Assembly: GCA_934454655.1 (NCBI GenBank)
Contig: CAKSFK010000010.1
Location: forward strand, 3,413 to 67,412
Length of the DNA stretch: 64,000 nucleotides
Source: an uncultured Eubacteriales bacterium
GTDB taxonomy: Bacteria > Bacillota > Clostridia > Oscillospirales > Acutalibacteraceae
Direction of reading: 5' to 3'
Below the pieces are notes generated by a model. That model had not been told where the DNA came from. It searched no databases and saw only the letters and a list, made by a program, of their open reading frames with translations. Both the position numbers and the translations under genes were made by a program. How positions within the stretch are numbered: position 1 is the first letter of the stretch; every line of letters begins with the position of its first letter. Below are positions 28,527 through 35,915 of this stretch, one piece after another.

Positions 28527-28818
28527 AGACTGTAAAACGTGAGTTTTACAGTCTCAGACTGTCGATAAACTCCGGTTTAACTTTGTTGCGGCGTTTACGC
28601 CGCATTTTGTTTTTCCGCTGACACGTGCGGCGGAAAAACTCATTGTAAGCGAAAAACCGCTTTTTCAACGGTTTTTCAAGGTCGCAGGGGTGGTATTGGC
28701 GGGGATAGAGTGCAGTCCGAAAATCTTTGATTTTCGAGCGAACGGCATCCCCGACCAAGAGCGTGTCGACTTTTTCGACACGCTCAGACTGTAAAACGTG
28801 AGTTTTACAGTCTTTTTT
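28527..28818 (+). repeat. Terminator-nested structured repeat, copy A
   Basis: The terminator hairpin AGACTGTAAAAC-gtga-GTTTTACAGTCT occurs twice, exactly: at 28527-28554 with no T-tract, and at 28786-28813 followed by TTTTT. Between them lies a 231-bp element (28555-28785) starting CAGACTGTCGATAAAC and ending CGACACGCTC. The element contains at least five internal stems: GCGGCG/CGCCGC; TTTTTCCGC/GCGGAAAAA; GAAAAACCG/CGGTTTTTC; CGAAAATC/GATTTTCG; and GAGCGTGTCGA/TCGACACGCTC. Homologous elements lie at 57.1 and 63.3 kb in different hairpins. An antisense ORF across it is also partly conserved but is probably a by-product. Confidence 0.85.
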
Positions 28819-28934
28819 GTTCGTGCAGATAAAGGGGATCTGTACGAACAGCTTAGGCAAACGAGAAATCCGCACTCAAAAAACGGGTTTAGATTATTCT
28901 TTTTTGCCTATATTAAGAGCTTTTACCCTTAATA
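28819..28934. other. Short intergenic stretch with one hairpin
   Basis: After copy A comes a 12-bp hairpin GTTCGTGCAGAT...ATCTGTACGAAC (28819-28830, 28838-28849), then T-rich sequence up to the convergent TM2 gene. I see no coding potential. Confidence 0.5.
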
Positions 28935-29321
28935 TCACGGAATGTATGGGTTAGGTTTACCCAAAATCACGATAAAATCTGTAATCGGTCCTATAAGGCA
29001 CAGTCCGAACGTAAAAACATACAAAAGACCCATACCTATTTTGCCCTCATAAAATTTGTGCAGACCAAAGTATCCCCCGATAATGCACAGCACAAGCGCA
29101 ACCCACTTGTTGCAAAGTCTGCCGGCGTAAACACCGTTGACGTTGGCGTTTGTGTTTGTGTTTACATTTTGCGAGGAATTTGAGTTGTTAATTACAATAT
29201 TGGGGGTGTTTTCACCCTCAAGCTTTTCAACCTGTCTGCCGCAGAATGTGCATAAAACGGCGTCCTCGGGAATTTTTGCGCCGCAATGCTTACAGAATTT
29301 TGTTTTTATGGCAGTATCCAT
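28935..29321 (-). CDS. Zinc-ribbon plus TM2-domain membrane protein
   Basis: A 128-residue protein from ATG 29321, chosen for its GGGAGGGAT ribosome site. The N-terminal zinc ribbon has two CxxC knuckles (FCKHCGAKIP; LCTFCGRQVE), then an Asn/Thr-rich linker (NNSNSSQNVNTNTNANVN), then a TM2 domain with two helices and the conserved GGYFGLHKFYEGK turn. Function of such proteins is unknown. It diverges from an XRE repressor gene, and both promoters carry matching operators, so it is probably that repressor's target. Confidence 0.85.
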   Translation of the reverse strand: MDTAIKTKFCKHCGAKIPEDAVLCTFCGRQVEKLEGENTPNIVINNSNSSQNVNTNTNANVNGVYAGRLCNKWVALVLCIIGGYFGLHKFYEGKIGMGLLYVFTFGLCLIGPITDFIVILGKPNPYIP

Positions 29322-29337
29322 ATTATCCCTCCCAAAT

Positions 29338-29410
29338 TGACATTCAGTGAATGTCATATTTTAAAATATTATAGCATATAATTTTTTCGTTGACAAGCAC
29401 TAAATGTCAA
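29338..29410. promoter_or_regulatory. Operators and promoter between TM2 gene and XRE gene
   Basis: Operator 1 is a perfect palindrome TGACATTCA-G-TGAATGTCA (29338-29356). Operator 2 (29390-29410) has matching outer halves TTGACA...TGTCAA. The leftward promoter is TTGTCA (29391-29396), 17 bp, TATAAT (29368-29373); its -35 box lies inside operator 2, and operator 1 lies just downstream of the start. For XRE itself the best fit is TTGACA (29337) with TAAAAT at a long 19-bp spacing. Confidence 0.7.
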
Positions 29411-29423
29411 AGGAAGAAAAATT

Positions 29424-29672
29424 ATGTTTATAAACAAAAACTCAGAGGGATTAAACAACATCTGTGGCAAAAACGTATATGTTTTTCGCAAACAGATGAA
29501 TATATCACAACGTATTCTTGCGGATATGTTACAGCTGGACGGGCTGGATATTGATAAAAACGCCGTGCAGAGGATTGAGTGCGGCAAAAGGTTTGTAACG
29601 GATATTGAACTTGTGCACATTGCGAATGTTTTAAAACACAAGGTGACGGAGCTGCTTGACATTGCGGATTGA
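29424..29672 (+). CDS. XRE-family helix-turn-helix regulator
   Basis: An 82-residue DNA-binding protein. The helix-turn-helix is around MNISQRILADMLQLDGLDID and NAVQRIECGKR (residues ~25-55), with the recognition helix slightly longer than in typical Cro/C1 proteins. An AGGAAG site precedes the ATG. It is divergent from the zinc-ribbon/TM2 gene, and the gap holds two symmetric operators, so it is likely a repressor of that gene and possibly of itself. Confidence 0.8.
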   Translation: MFINKNSEGLNNICGKNVYVFRKQMNISQRILADMLQLDGLDIDKNAVQRIECGKRFVTDIELVHIANVLKHKVTELLDIAD

Positions 29673-29768
29673 ATTTTGGGCCTTTTTTAAAAGAATGCTG
29701 CCGTTTTTCATTTTATACTTGAAAATAACGCGTCTTGGCGTATAATTATAATATCTGAAAATAAAGGG

Positions 29769-30974
29769 ATGTTAAAATTGGGAGCATACGGTTATCTGCT
29801 CGCGCTGGCGCTTATTCTTCTGTTTACAAAAATTTTCGGTCTTGCTTCGGCAAGGGTTCATCTGCCGCAGGTGGTGGGCGCACTGCTTGCCGGAATTATT
29901 TTAGGACCGAGCGGCATAGGAATATTACACCAGTCGGACTTTCTTGTTAAAACCGCCGAGATAGGCGTAATAATGCTTATGTTCATCGCCGGAATAGATA
30001 CCGACATTGAGGAGCTTAAGCACACAGGCCCTGCCGCCTGCCTTATAGCCTCGCTCGGGGTGCTTGTGCCGATATTGGGGTGCGGTGCGGTTTATTATTT
30101 CTTTTTTGCACACGGCTTTACTTATGCCAACATAATAAAATCGGCATTTGTGGGCATTGTATTTGCGGCAACCTCGGTAAGTATAACGGTTGAAACGCTT
30201 AACGAAATGGGCAAGCTTAAGACTCACGTGGGCGCAACGCTTCTTTCGGCGGCAATAATAGACGATATAATAGGTATTGTGGTTTTAAGCGTTCTTTCCG
30301 CAATGGGGGATAAATCCGTAAACCCCGGTGTTGTCACACTTAAAATACTCGCATTTTTTGTGTTCACCGGCATTGTGGGCTTTGCGGTGTATCAAATATT
30401 CAAACGCATCGCCGTAAATCACGCCACAAGCCGCCGCGTTGCGGTTTGGGCGCTTGCGTTCTGCTTTATAATGTCGTACTGCGCGGAGAGATTTTTCGGC
30501 GTTGCGGATATAACCGGCGCGTATTTCGCGGGCGTTATACTCTGTAACCTTACCGATTCGAGAAAATATGTTGCAAAAAAGGTCACGGCGGCTTCATACC
30601 TTGTGTTCTCGCCTGTGTTTTTTGCGGGCATCGGTCTAAAAACCGACCTTTCGGGCATTAACGCAAATATAATTGTTTTTGCGCTTGTGCTGGCGGTAAC
30701 GGCGGTTATAACAAAGATAATCGGCTGCGGGCTGGGCGCTAAGATCTGCAAAATGAGCAATCACGAATCGCTTACGGTAGGCGTGGGAATGGTTGCGCGC
30801 GGAGAGGTTGCGCTTATGGTGGCGCAAAAGGGAATAGACAGCGGCAACATTGACCCTAAGGTTTTTCCCGCAATAGTACTTTGCGTTGTTGTTGCTGCGC
30901 TTCTTACGCCCGTGCTTTTAAAGCTTGTTATCTCGCACGGCGAAAAAACGCCCGAAACGGCGGTTTCGGTTTGA
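29769..30974 (+). CDS. Cation:proton antiporter, CPA2 family
   Basis: Membrane Na+ or K+/H+ antiporter, up to 401 residues with about 12-13 helices. Seen: ARVHLPQVVGALLAGIILGP near the N-terminus, the core ion-binding pattern in ATSVSITVETLNEMG and AAIIDDIIGIVVLSVLSA (the DD pair, near residue 160), and GMVARGEVALMVAQKG. There is no C-terminal TrkA-N domain, unlike KefB. ATG 29769 is very close to the AAAGGG site, and TTG 29778 may be the real start. Confidence 0.88.
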   Translation: MLKLGAYGYLLALALILLFTKIFGLASARVHLPQVVGALLAGIILGPSGIGILHQSDFLVKTAEIGVIMLMFIAGIDTDIEELKHTGPAACLIASLGVLVPILGCGAVYYFFFAHGFTYANIIKSAFVGIVFAATSVSITVETLNEMGKLKTHVGATLLSAAIIDDIIGIVVLSVLSAMGDKSVNPGVVTLKILAFFVFTGIVGFAVYQIFKRIAVNHATSRRVAVWALAFCFIMSYCAERFFGVADITGAYFAGVILCNLTDSRKYVAKKVTAASYLVFSPVFFAGIGLKTDLSGINANIIVFALVLAVTAVITKIIGCGLGAKICKMSNHESLTVGVGMVARGEVALMVAQKGIDSGNIDPKVFPAIVLCVVVAALLTPVLLKLVISHGEKTPETAVSV

Positions 30975-31000
30975 CAGTAACAGGTATTTTGTGATATACT
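30971..31000 (+). promoter_or_regulatory. Promoter of serS
   Basis: A consensus TTGACA (30971-30976) overlaps the stop codon of the antiporter gene; TATACT (30995-31000) follows after 18 bp. No T-box leader fits in the ~30 bp to serS. Confidence 0.72.
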
Positions 31001-31031
31001 TGTATTAATATTTTAACGGGGGAATTATTGA

Positions 31032-32336
31032 ATGCTGGATATAAAATTTATTTGCGAAAATCCGGAGCTTGTAAGGGAAAACATTAAAAAGAAATTTGAG
31101 GATAAAAAGCTTCCGCTTGTGGATGAAATAATATCGCTTTACGGCGAAAAGTGCGGAGCTAACAACCGCGCCAACGAATTAAGGGCAAACCGCAACAAAA
31201 TAAGCAAGCAGATAGGCGCGCTTATGGCTCAGGGCAAGCGTGACGAGGCGGAAGAGATGAAGCGCCTTGTAAACGAGCAGGCGGAAGAGCTTAAAGCGCT
31301 TGAAGAAAAAGAAAACGAACTGCAAAAGCGTGTCACCGAAATTCAGATGAAAATACCGAATATTGTGGACAGCAGCGTTCCCGTCGGAAAAGACGACAGC
31401 GAAAACGTTGAGGTAAAGCAGTTCGGCGAACAGACCCATCCGGATTTTGAAGTGCCGTACCACACCGACATTATGCAGCTGTTCAACGGCATTGATAAGG
31501 ACGCCGCTGGCAGAGTTGCGGGCGAAGGCTTTTATTACCTTATGGGCGATATTGCAAGACTTCACTCGGCGGTTCTTGCCTATGCAAGGGATTTTATGAT
31601 AGATAAGGGATTTACCTACTGCGTTCCGCCCTTTATGATAAGAAGCAAGGTTGTAACCGGCGTTATGAGCTTTGAGGAAATGGACGCGATGATGTATAAG
31701 ATAGAGGGCGAGGACCTTTATCTTATAGGCACGTCCGAACATTCTATGATAGGTAAGTTTATCGACACAATAACCCCCGAAGAAAGCCTGCCCCTTACTC
31801 TTACAAGCTATTCGCCCTGCTTCCGCAAGGAAAAGGGCGCGCACGGAATTGAGGAGCGCGGAATTTACCGTATTCACCAGTTTGAAAAGCAGGAAATGAT
31901 AGTTATCTGCCGCCCCGAAGAGAGTATGGAGTGGTTTAACAAGATGTGGAGCTACTCGGTAGAGCTGTTCCGCAGTATGGATATACCGGTAAGAACACTT
32001 GAGTGCTGTACGGGCGATCTTGCGGACTTAAAGGTCAAGTCATACGATGTTGAGGCTTGGTCGCCGAAGCAGAACAAATATTTTGAGGTATGCTCCTGCT
32101 CAAACCTCGGCGACGCGCAGGCAAGACGCCTCGGCATAAGGGTCAAGGGCACGGACGGCAGAAAATACCTTGCCCACACCCTTAACAACACGGTTGTTGC
32201 TCCTCCCCGTATGCTTATTGCTTTCCTTGAAAACAATTTGCGTTATGACGGCGAGCATTACAGCGTGCTTATTCCGAAAGCACTGCAGCCGTATATGGGC
32301 GGCAAGACCGTTCTTACAACAGACAAGACTCTGTAA
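31032..32336 (+). CDS. serS: Seryl-tRNA synthetase
   Basis: Charges tRNA-Ser, and tRNA-Sec where present. 434 residues: an N-terminal long coiled coil for tRNA binding (~30-110, rich in Glu/Lys), then a class II catalytic core with motif 2 CFRKEKGAHGIEERGIYRIH and a motif 3 with APPRMLIAFLENN. The motif 3 region (HTLNNTVVAPPR) departs from the common SGLAVGR form but still keeps the class-defining Arg. A GGGGGAAT ribosome site precedes the ATG. Followed by orphan feoA. Confidence 0.96.
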   Translation: MLDIKFICENPELVRENIKKKFEDKKLPLVDEIISLYGEKCGANNRANELRANRNKISKQIGALMAQGKRDEAEEMKRLVNEQAEELKALEEKENELQKRVTEIQMKIPNIVDSSVPVGKDDSENVEVKQFGEQTHPDFEVPYHTDIMQLFNGIDKDAAGRVAGEGFYYLMGDIARLHSAVLAYARDFMIDKGFTYCVPPFMIRSKVVTGVMSFEEMDAMMYKIEGEDLYLIGTSEHSMIGKFIDTITPEESLPLTLTSYSPCFRKEKGAHGIEERGIYRIHQFEKQEMIVICRPEESMEWFNKMWSYSVELFRSMDIPVRTLECCTGDLADLKVKSYDVEAWSPKQNKYFEVCSCSNLGDAQARRLGIRVKGTDGRKYLAHTLNNTVVAPPRMLIAFLENNLRYDGEHYSVLIPKALQPYMGGKTVLTTDKTL

Positions 32337-32391
32337 CAAACACCTCGATGCCGCATAGTATGTTATTAAAACGGCATTGGGAGATACAGGA

Positions 32392-32613
32392 ATGAGAAGC
32401 CTTAATAACATTGAACCGGGGGAAAGGGCAACGGTTAAGGAAATAATAACCGAGGGCGCAATGCGCCGCCGCCTTCTGGATATAGGTCTTGCCCCCGAAA
32501 CCGCGGTTGAGTGCGTAGGTAAAAGCCCGCCGGGCGATCCCAAAGCTTTTCTGATAAGGGGAGCGATCATTGCAATACGGTCGGAAGATTGCCGCGGAAT
32601 ACTTATACACTGA
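32392..32613 (+). CDS. feoA: FeoA-domain protein
   Basis: A 73-residue SH3-like FeoA protein (MRRRLLDIGLAPETAVECVG, then FLIRGAIIAIRSEDCRGI). FeoA normally works with the ferrous-iron permease FeoB, but no feoB is in the window. I use ATG 32392, preceded by GGGAG, instead of an upstream TTG. It follows serS by 55 nt and is closed by a strong terminator. An orphan FeoA may act on an FeoB encoded elsewhere or be a stand-alone regulator-like protein. Confidence 0.85.
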   Translation: MRSLNNIEPGERATVKEIITEGAMRRRLLDIGLAPETAVECVGKSPPGDPKAFLIRGAIIAIRSEDCRGILIH

Positions 32614-32636
32614 TAAAAAAATAAAAGCAAAAAAAG

Positions 32637-32672
32637 AGCATACCCGCCGAATTATCGGCGGGTATGCTTTTG
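32637..32672. terminator. Bidirectional terminator between feoA and bioY
   Basis: A 14-bp perfect stem (AGCATACCCGCCGA 32637-32650, with 32655-32668) has an A-rich left flank and TTTTGATTT on the right, so it can end transcripts from both sides. Confidence 0.9.
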
Positions 32673-32674
32673 AT

Positions 32675-33217
32675 TTATTGTTTTAACGGTTTAATTATTT
32701 TCCTTATGTATACCGAAAGGAAAAACGCCGCCGCAACGGATAGCACGTCCTTAATTAGATACGGCGAGGAAACAAGCAGAAAAGCCGGTACAAACCCCAT
32801 CTTATAAAGCAGTGCGTACTGCGCGGTGCCGAGCAGATGGCAGACCGCTATTCCCAAAAAGCCGGGCAGACATTTAATGTATTTATTTTTTATTACGTCC
32901 GCCGTGCCGCAAAGCAGTGTTAAAAACAAAAAGCCGAAAATAAATCCGCCCGTTGCACCGAACAGCACCTGAGCGCCGCCCTTAAAGCCCGAAAAAACAG
33001 GCACACCTACCGCCCCGAGCAGAATATAAGCCGCAACAGACGCCACACCCCATTTTATACCCAGCGTGTACCCGCAAAGCGCTACGGCGAAGGTCTGCAA
33101 CGTGAGCGGCACATCAAACGGAGTGGGAATCGCTGTTTGCGAAAGCACCGCGATAACGGCGGTAAACAGCGCTGCAAGTATCATTTTTTGTGTTCTTGTC
33201 TTTTTGGTTTCACTCAT
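32675..33217 (-). CDS. bioY: Biotin transporter substrate-specific component BioY
   Basis: Membrane S component of an ECF-type biotin importer, 180 residues, six helices. The BioY family pattern is visible in PTPFDVPLTLQTFAVALCGY near residue 32 and the glycine-rich GAVGVPVFSGFKGG and FGATGGFIFGF segments. The shared EcfAAT module is not in the window. A perfect BirA-type operator overlaps its promoter, so expression should be repressed by biotinoyl-AMP-bound BirA. Confidence 0.95.
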   Translation of the reverse strand: MSETKKTRTQKMILAALFTAVIAVLSQTAIPTPFDVPLTLQTFAVALCGYTLGIKWGVASVAAYILLGAVGVPVFSGFKGGAQVLFGATGGFIFGFLFLTLLCGTADVIKNKYIKCLPGFLGIAVCHLLGTAQYALLYKMGFVPAFLLVSSPYLIKDVLSVAAAFFLSVYIRKIIKPLKQ

Positions 33218-33242
33218 TTTAACATCTCCCTGTCAGGAAGAT

Positions 33243-33301
33243 ATTGTAAACCATAAAAAAGCAATTGTCAACCTAAAAATACTTAGTGGGTTGACAATTG
33301 C
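33243..33301 (-). promoter_or_regulatory. BirA operator/bioY promoter that doubles as upstream terminator
   Basis: A 13-bp perfect inverted repeat GCAATTGTCAACC-N15-GGTTGACAATTGC (33261-33301) contains the biotin operator pattern. On the minus strand its second half supplies the -35 TTGACA (33266-33271), with TACAAT (33243-33248) 17 bp later. The repeat is followed by TTTTTT (33255-33260 as A's), so the same DNA can also form a rho-independent terminator for the sigma/anti-sigma transcript. Confidence 0.85.
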
Positions 33302-33312
33302 TTTTATTTAAT

Positions 33313-34080
33313 TTACACTTTCGGGTTGTATACGAATATTGTTTCCGCAACACTGAAAACCGCCTCGGTACCGTCAGCTTTTTCGGCTATAAGTTTATTG
33401 TCACTTCCCTTAACGGTCCATATTTCATCATCGGGGCTTACATTGTTTTCTCTTGTAGGTACGTCGATGATATACTGTTTCGCTTTGCCAAGGCACTTTT
33501 CTTTAATTTCGCCGCGGTTTTGCGATTCCGAGAAGCAGTAATCCTTTCCGTTAACACAAAGCTCGCCGTTTCTAACAAGAACAACTTTTCCGCCGTTCCC
33601 AAGCTTTATGAGCAGCACGTTTTTACTTTCCTTTACACTGTAAAGTTCGGCGGACATATTGTTATAAGCCTTGTTGTAAGACCCTTCAAGCTCGCGCGCA
33701 TCGCCCAAATATCTGTCGGCGGTATAGGTTTCCTCAATCACATAGTCCGAGCAATCCTGACCATATGAGATACCGTTAACAATCACAACACCGAGCCTGT
33801 CACCTGCCGAAAATGCAAACTTTTTCCTGTCCCCATCGGATGAAACTGCCGATTCGGCGACCGAAGCGGGACTTTCGCGGTCGGTTGACCGCGTTTTATC
33901 AAAGACCGTATGACCCTTGGCGCCTGCCGTGTGTATCGCAATGCCGGCGGCAATAACCGCGCAAATGCAAAATGCGGGAACGGCAGTTTTTAAAACAATC
34001 ATCCTTTTTCGTGCTTTTGCGGCGTTATATTCGCTGATATGGCTCAGCACGTTTTGCGCCATTTCGTTATAACTCTTCAT
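33313..34080 (-). CDS. Predicted anti-sigma factor (membrane protein)
   Basis: A 255-residue protein from ATG 34080, chosen for its GGAGG site 8 nt upstream. A short cytoplasmic N-terminus with helices (MKSYNEMAQNVLSHISEYNA, KARKRM) is followed by one transmembrane helix (VLKTAVPAFCICAVIAAGIA) and an extracellular domain. The start overlaps the sigma gene by 14 bp, the usual arrangement of an ECF sigma factor and its membrane-bound inhibitor. No classical zinc-binding ZAS motif (HxxxCxxC) is visible. Role inferred from context. Confidence 0.75.
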   Translation of the reverse strand: MKSYNEMAQNVLSHISEYNAAKARKRMIVLKTAVPAFCICAVIAAGIAIHTAGAKGHTVFDKTRSTDRESPASVAESAVSSDGDRKKFAFSAGDRLGVVIVNGISYGQDCSDYVIEETYTADRYLGDARELEGSYNKAYNNMSAELYSVKESKNVLLIKLGNGGKVVLVRNGELCVNGKDYCFSESQNRGEIKEKCLGKAKQYIIDVPTRENNVSPDDEIWTVKGSDNKLIAEKADGTEAVFSVAETIFVYNPKV

Positions 34081-34660
34081 AAACAAAGCCTCCGTTTTCA
34101 AGTGTGAGTTTAAGTGATTTTCGGGCGCGGCAGACAAGCATTTCCACGCTGTGAACGCTTTTTTTCATAACGGCGGCGGCTTGTTTTGCGGAAAGTTCCT
34201 CAAAATATACAAGCCAAAGCACCTGACGGTATTCGGGTTTAAGAGTGCCGAGCGCCCTGTGAAGGGCTATTTTCCGCTCTTCACGAATGTAGGCTTCCTC
34301 AAGGCTTTCCTCATCGGCGGCAATCAGCGCGTATTCTTCGGCAGGAGCGCACCTGTGCTTGGCACTCCGCCTTAAATGATCTATTGCAACATTCCGTCCT
34401 ATTGTATAGAGCCAGGTCTTAAACGAACCTCTCCTTTTATCGCGAGGTCTTTTTGTACCCAGCACAACAAAGGTGTCCTCCGCAAGCTCCTCGGCAATGT
34501 GAATATTCCCGACGATGCTGTTAATATAGAAGATCAGTCCGTCCTTGTATTCCCTTATTATCTCAACCATTCCGTCATTATCACCGCCGATAAAACGCCG
34601 GTAATTAAAGGTTCCGCTGTCCACATATACGCCCCCCTGTTTTGAAAAGCTTTTCACCAA
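34067..34660 (-). CDS. ECF-type RNA polymerase sigma factor
   Basis: Group 4 sigma factor, up to 197 residues. Region 2 (NIHIAEELAEDTFVVLG; GSFKTWLYTIGRNVAIDHLR) and region 4 (LGTLKPEYRQVLWLVYFEEL, SAKQAAAVMKKSVHSVEMLV) are both present; the alternative start a few codons in would only trim an N-terminal tail. The overlapping downstream gene is its likely anti-sigma factor. The signal sensed and regulon are unknown. Confidence 0.9.
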   Translation of the reverse strand: MVKSFSKQGGVYVDSGTFNYRRFIGGDNDGMVEIIREYKDGLIFYINSIVGNIHIAEELAEDTFVVLGTKRPRDKRRGSFKTWLYTIGRNVAIDHLRRSAKHRCAPAEEYALIAADEESLEEAYIREERKIALHRALGTLKPEYRQVLWLVYFEELSAKQAAAVMKKSVHSVEMLVCRARKSLKLTLENGGFVYEEL

Positions 34661-34699
34661 TTACACGCAGCAGGCATTAAAAAACTCACACTCTTTGCA

Positions 34700-35644
34700 T
34701 TACAGGGCTTTTAAAATATCAATCACGGTTTTAAGCTCCCGCGGTTTTACCTTGTCGGGCGCCGTGCCGTTTACAACACAATCGGTAAAATAGTTTATTT
34801 CGTTTGCGTAGGCGTCGCTCTTCGGCAGACCTATGTCGCCTGTGTTGCCGCCGTTTTGCGATACGGGTTTTAATATTTTGCCCGAGTTTTCGTACACGGT
34901 CATTTCACCGTTTTCATATACCGCAAGCGCGTCCTCAAACTGAAAACGGAAGCCTGCCGAAAACGGGTAGGGGGCGTCGTACCAAGCGGCCTCGGCAGAG
35001 ATGAAGAAATCCCCGAATTCGTAGACGGTGTTAAAGTAATCCTGATTTTCTCTTCTTGCCCTGTAATTATTGCATTTTTCGGGTTTCCCGAACGCATACA
35101 CAATAAAATCGAGGTCGTGAATGTGAAGATCAAACGGAACCATACCGCTGCGCTTTTCGTCCATCATCCAGTTGTCCCAGCTCCACTTCGGGCGGACGCC
35201 GAGCCTCTTCATATTGCCCGAAAGCAGTTTGCCGTATCTTCCGGTGTCGTATATTTCCTTAACAATTTCGTATTCGGGCCAAAAGCGCAGAACCTGCGCC
35301 ACCATAAATTTAACATTATTCCTTTCGGCGGCGGCATACTCCCTGTCGGCATCGTCCGAATTAAGGGATACGGGCTTTTCGCAGAGCACGTTTATTCCCT
35401 TGTTCATAGCTTTAACCGCAAAATCGGCGTGAAGATACGTCGGCAGGCAAATATCAAGAATGTCCGGTCTTTCCTTTGTAAGCATCTCGTCAAAGTCGGT
35501 ATAATGCCGTTTGCCGTTATATTTTTTCATCTGTTCGGGACGGATGTCGCAAAGGGCGACAAGCTCTGCGTCCTTTCTGCCGTCCCAGGCGGGAATATGC
35601 GCTCCGCTTATTCCGCCCACTCCTACAAGTGCAATCCTTAACAT
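34700..35644 (-). CDS. Gfo/Idh/MocA-family oxidoreductase
   Basis: NAD(P)-dependent sugar or cyclitol dehydrogenase, 314 residues. The Rossmann start is ALVGVGGISGAHIPAW, the catalytic region has CEKPVSLN (EKP motif, near residue 92), and the C-terminal beta domain includes FDLHIHDLDFIVYAFG. It lies in an operon with a sugar-isomerase-like gene and a hexosaminidase remnant, under a divergent AraC regulator, which suggests use of a specific sugar, perhaps an amino sugar. Substrate unknown. Confidence 0.9.
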   Translation of the reverse strand: MLRIALVGVGGISGAHIPAWDGRKDAELVALCDIRPEQMKKYNGKRHYTDFDEMLTKERPDILDICLPTYLHADFAVKAMNKGINVLCEKPVSLNSDDADREYAAAERNNVKFMVAQVLRFWPEYEIVKEIYDTGRYGKLLSGNMKRLGVRPKWSWDNWMMDEKRSGMVPFDLHIHDLDFIVYAFGKPEKCNNYRARRENQDYFNTVYEFGDFFISAEAAWYDAPYPFSAGFRFQFEDALAVYENGEMTVYENSGKILKPVSQNGGNTGDIGLPKSDAYANEINYFTDCVVNGTAPDKVKPRELKTVIDILKAL

Positions 35645-35664
35645 ACTTTATTCTCCTTTTTACA

Positions 35665-35880
35665 CTAAATAACGTTTGCCGTAACAATATTGCTCCAAAA
35701 TTCAAAACGTTCGCACTTAAGCGCCGGTTCCGAAAGCTCGGATTTTGAAAACCTTCCGCGCAGGTGTCCGAAAAACGGTTCCGAGTCAACCTCGTAGGTA
35801 TCCTCGGTGTAAAGCATTAACGTATCATAGCCCGGAGCCGATGTGACCTTTACGAACCTTTTAATTGCGGCTGGGTTCAT
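35665..35880 (-). pseudogene. Remnant of a GH20-like hexosaminidase gene
   Basis: A 71-residue ORF between two sugar genes. Residues ~10-48 (TSAPGYDTLMLYTEDTYEVD, then EPFFGHLRGRFSKSEL) closely resemble the N-terminal catalytic-barrel part of GH20-related beta-N-acetylhexosaminidases as I remember them. The sequence then departs (SEPALKCERFEFWSNIVTANVI) and stops. No ribosome site is obvious. I read it as a deletion scar of a full-length glycosidase once in this operon; a real small gene is less likely. Confidence 0.6.
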
Positions 35881-35915
35881 AACCGCGTTTCTTGAACAAT
35901 CAATAATTAAACCTT

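Noticed and set aside
28546..28875. Antisense ORF across repeat copy A, with similar ORFs over copies B and C (shared KIKDFRTALYPRQYHP)
   Set aside because: Conservation follows from the conserved DNA element; the reading frames end differently, lack ribosome sites and run through hairpin arms. Recorded under the repeats instead of as a gene.
30975..31031. T-box leader before serS
   Set aside because: The gap is too short; only a promoter and ribosome site fit.
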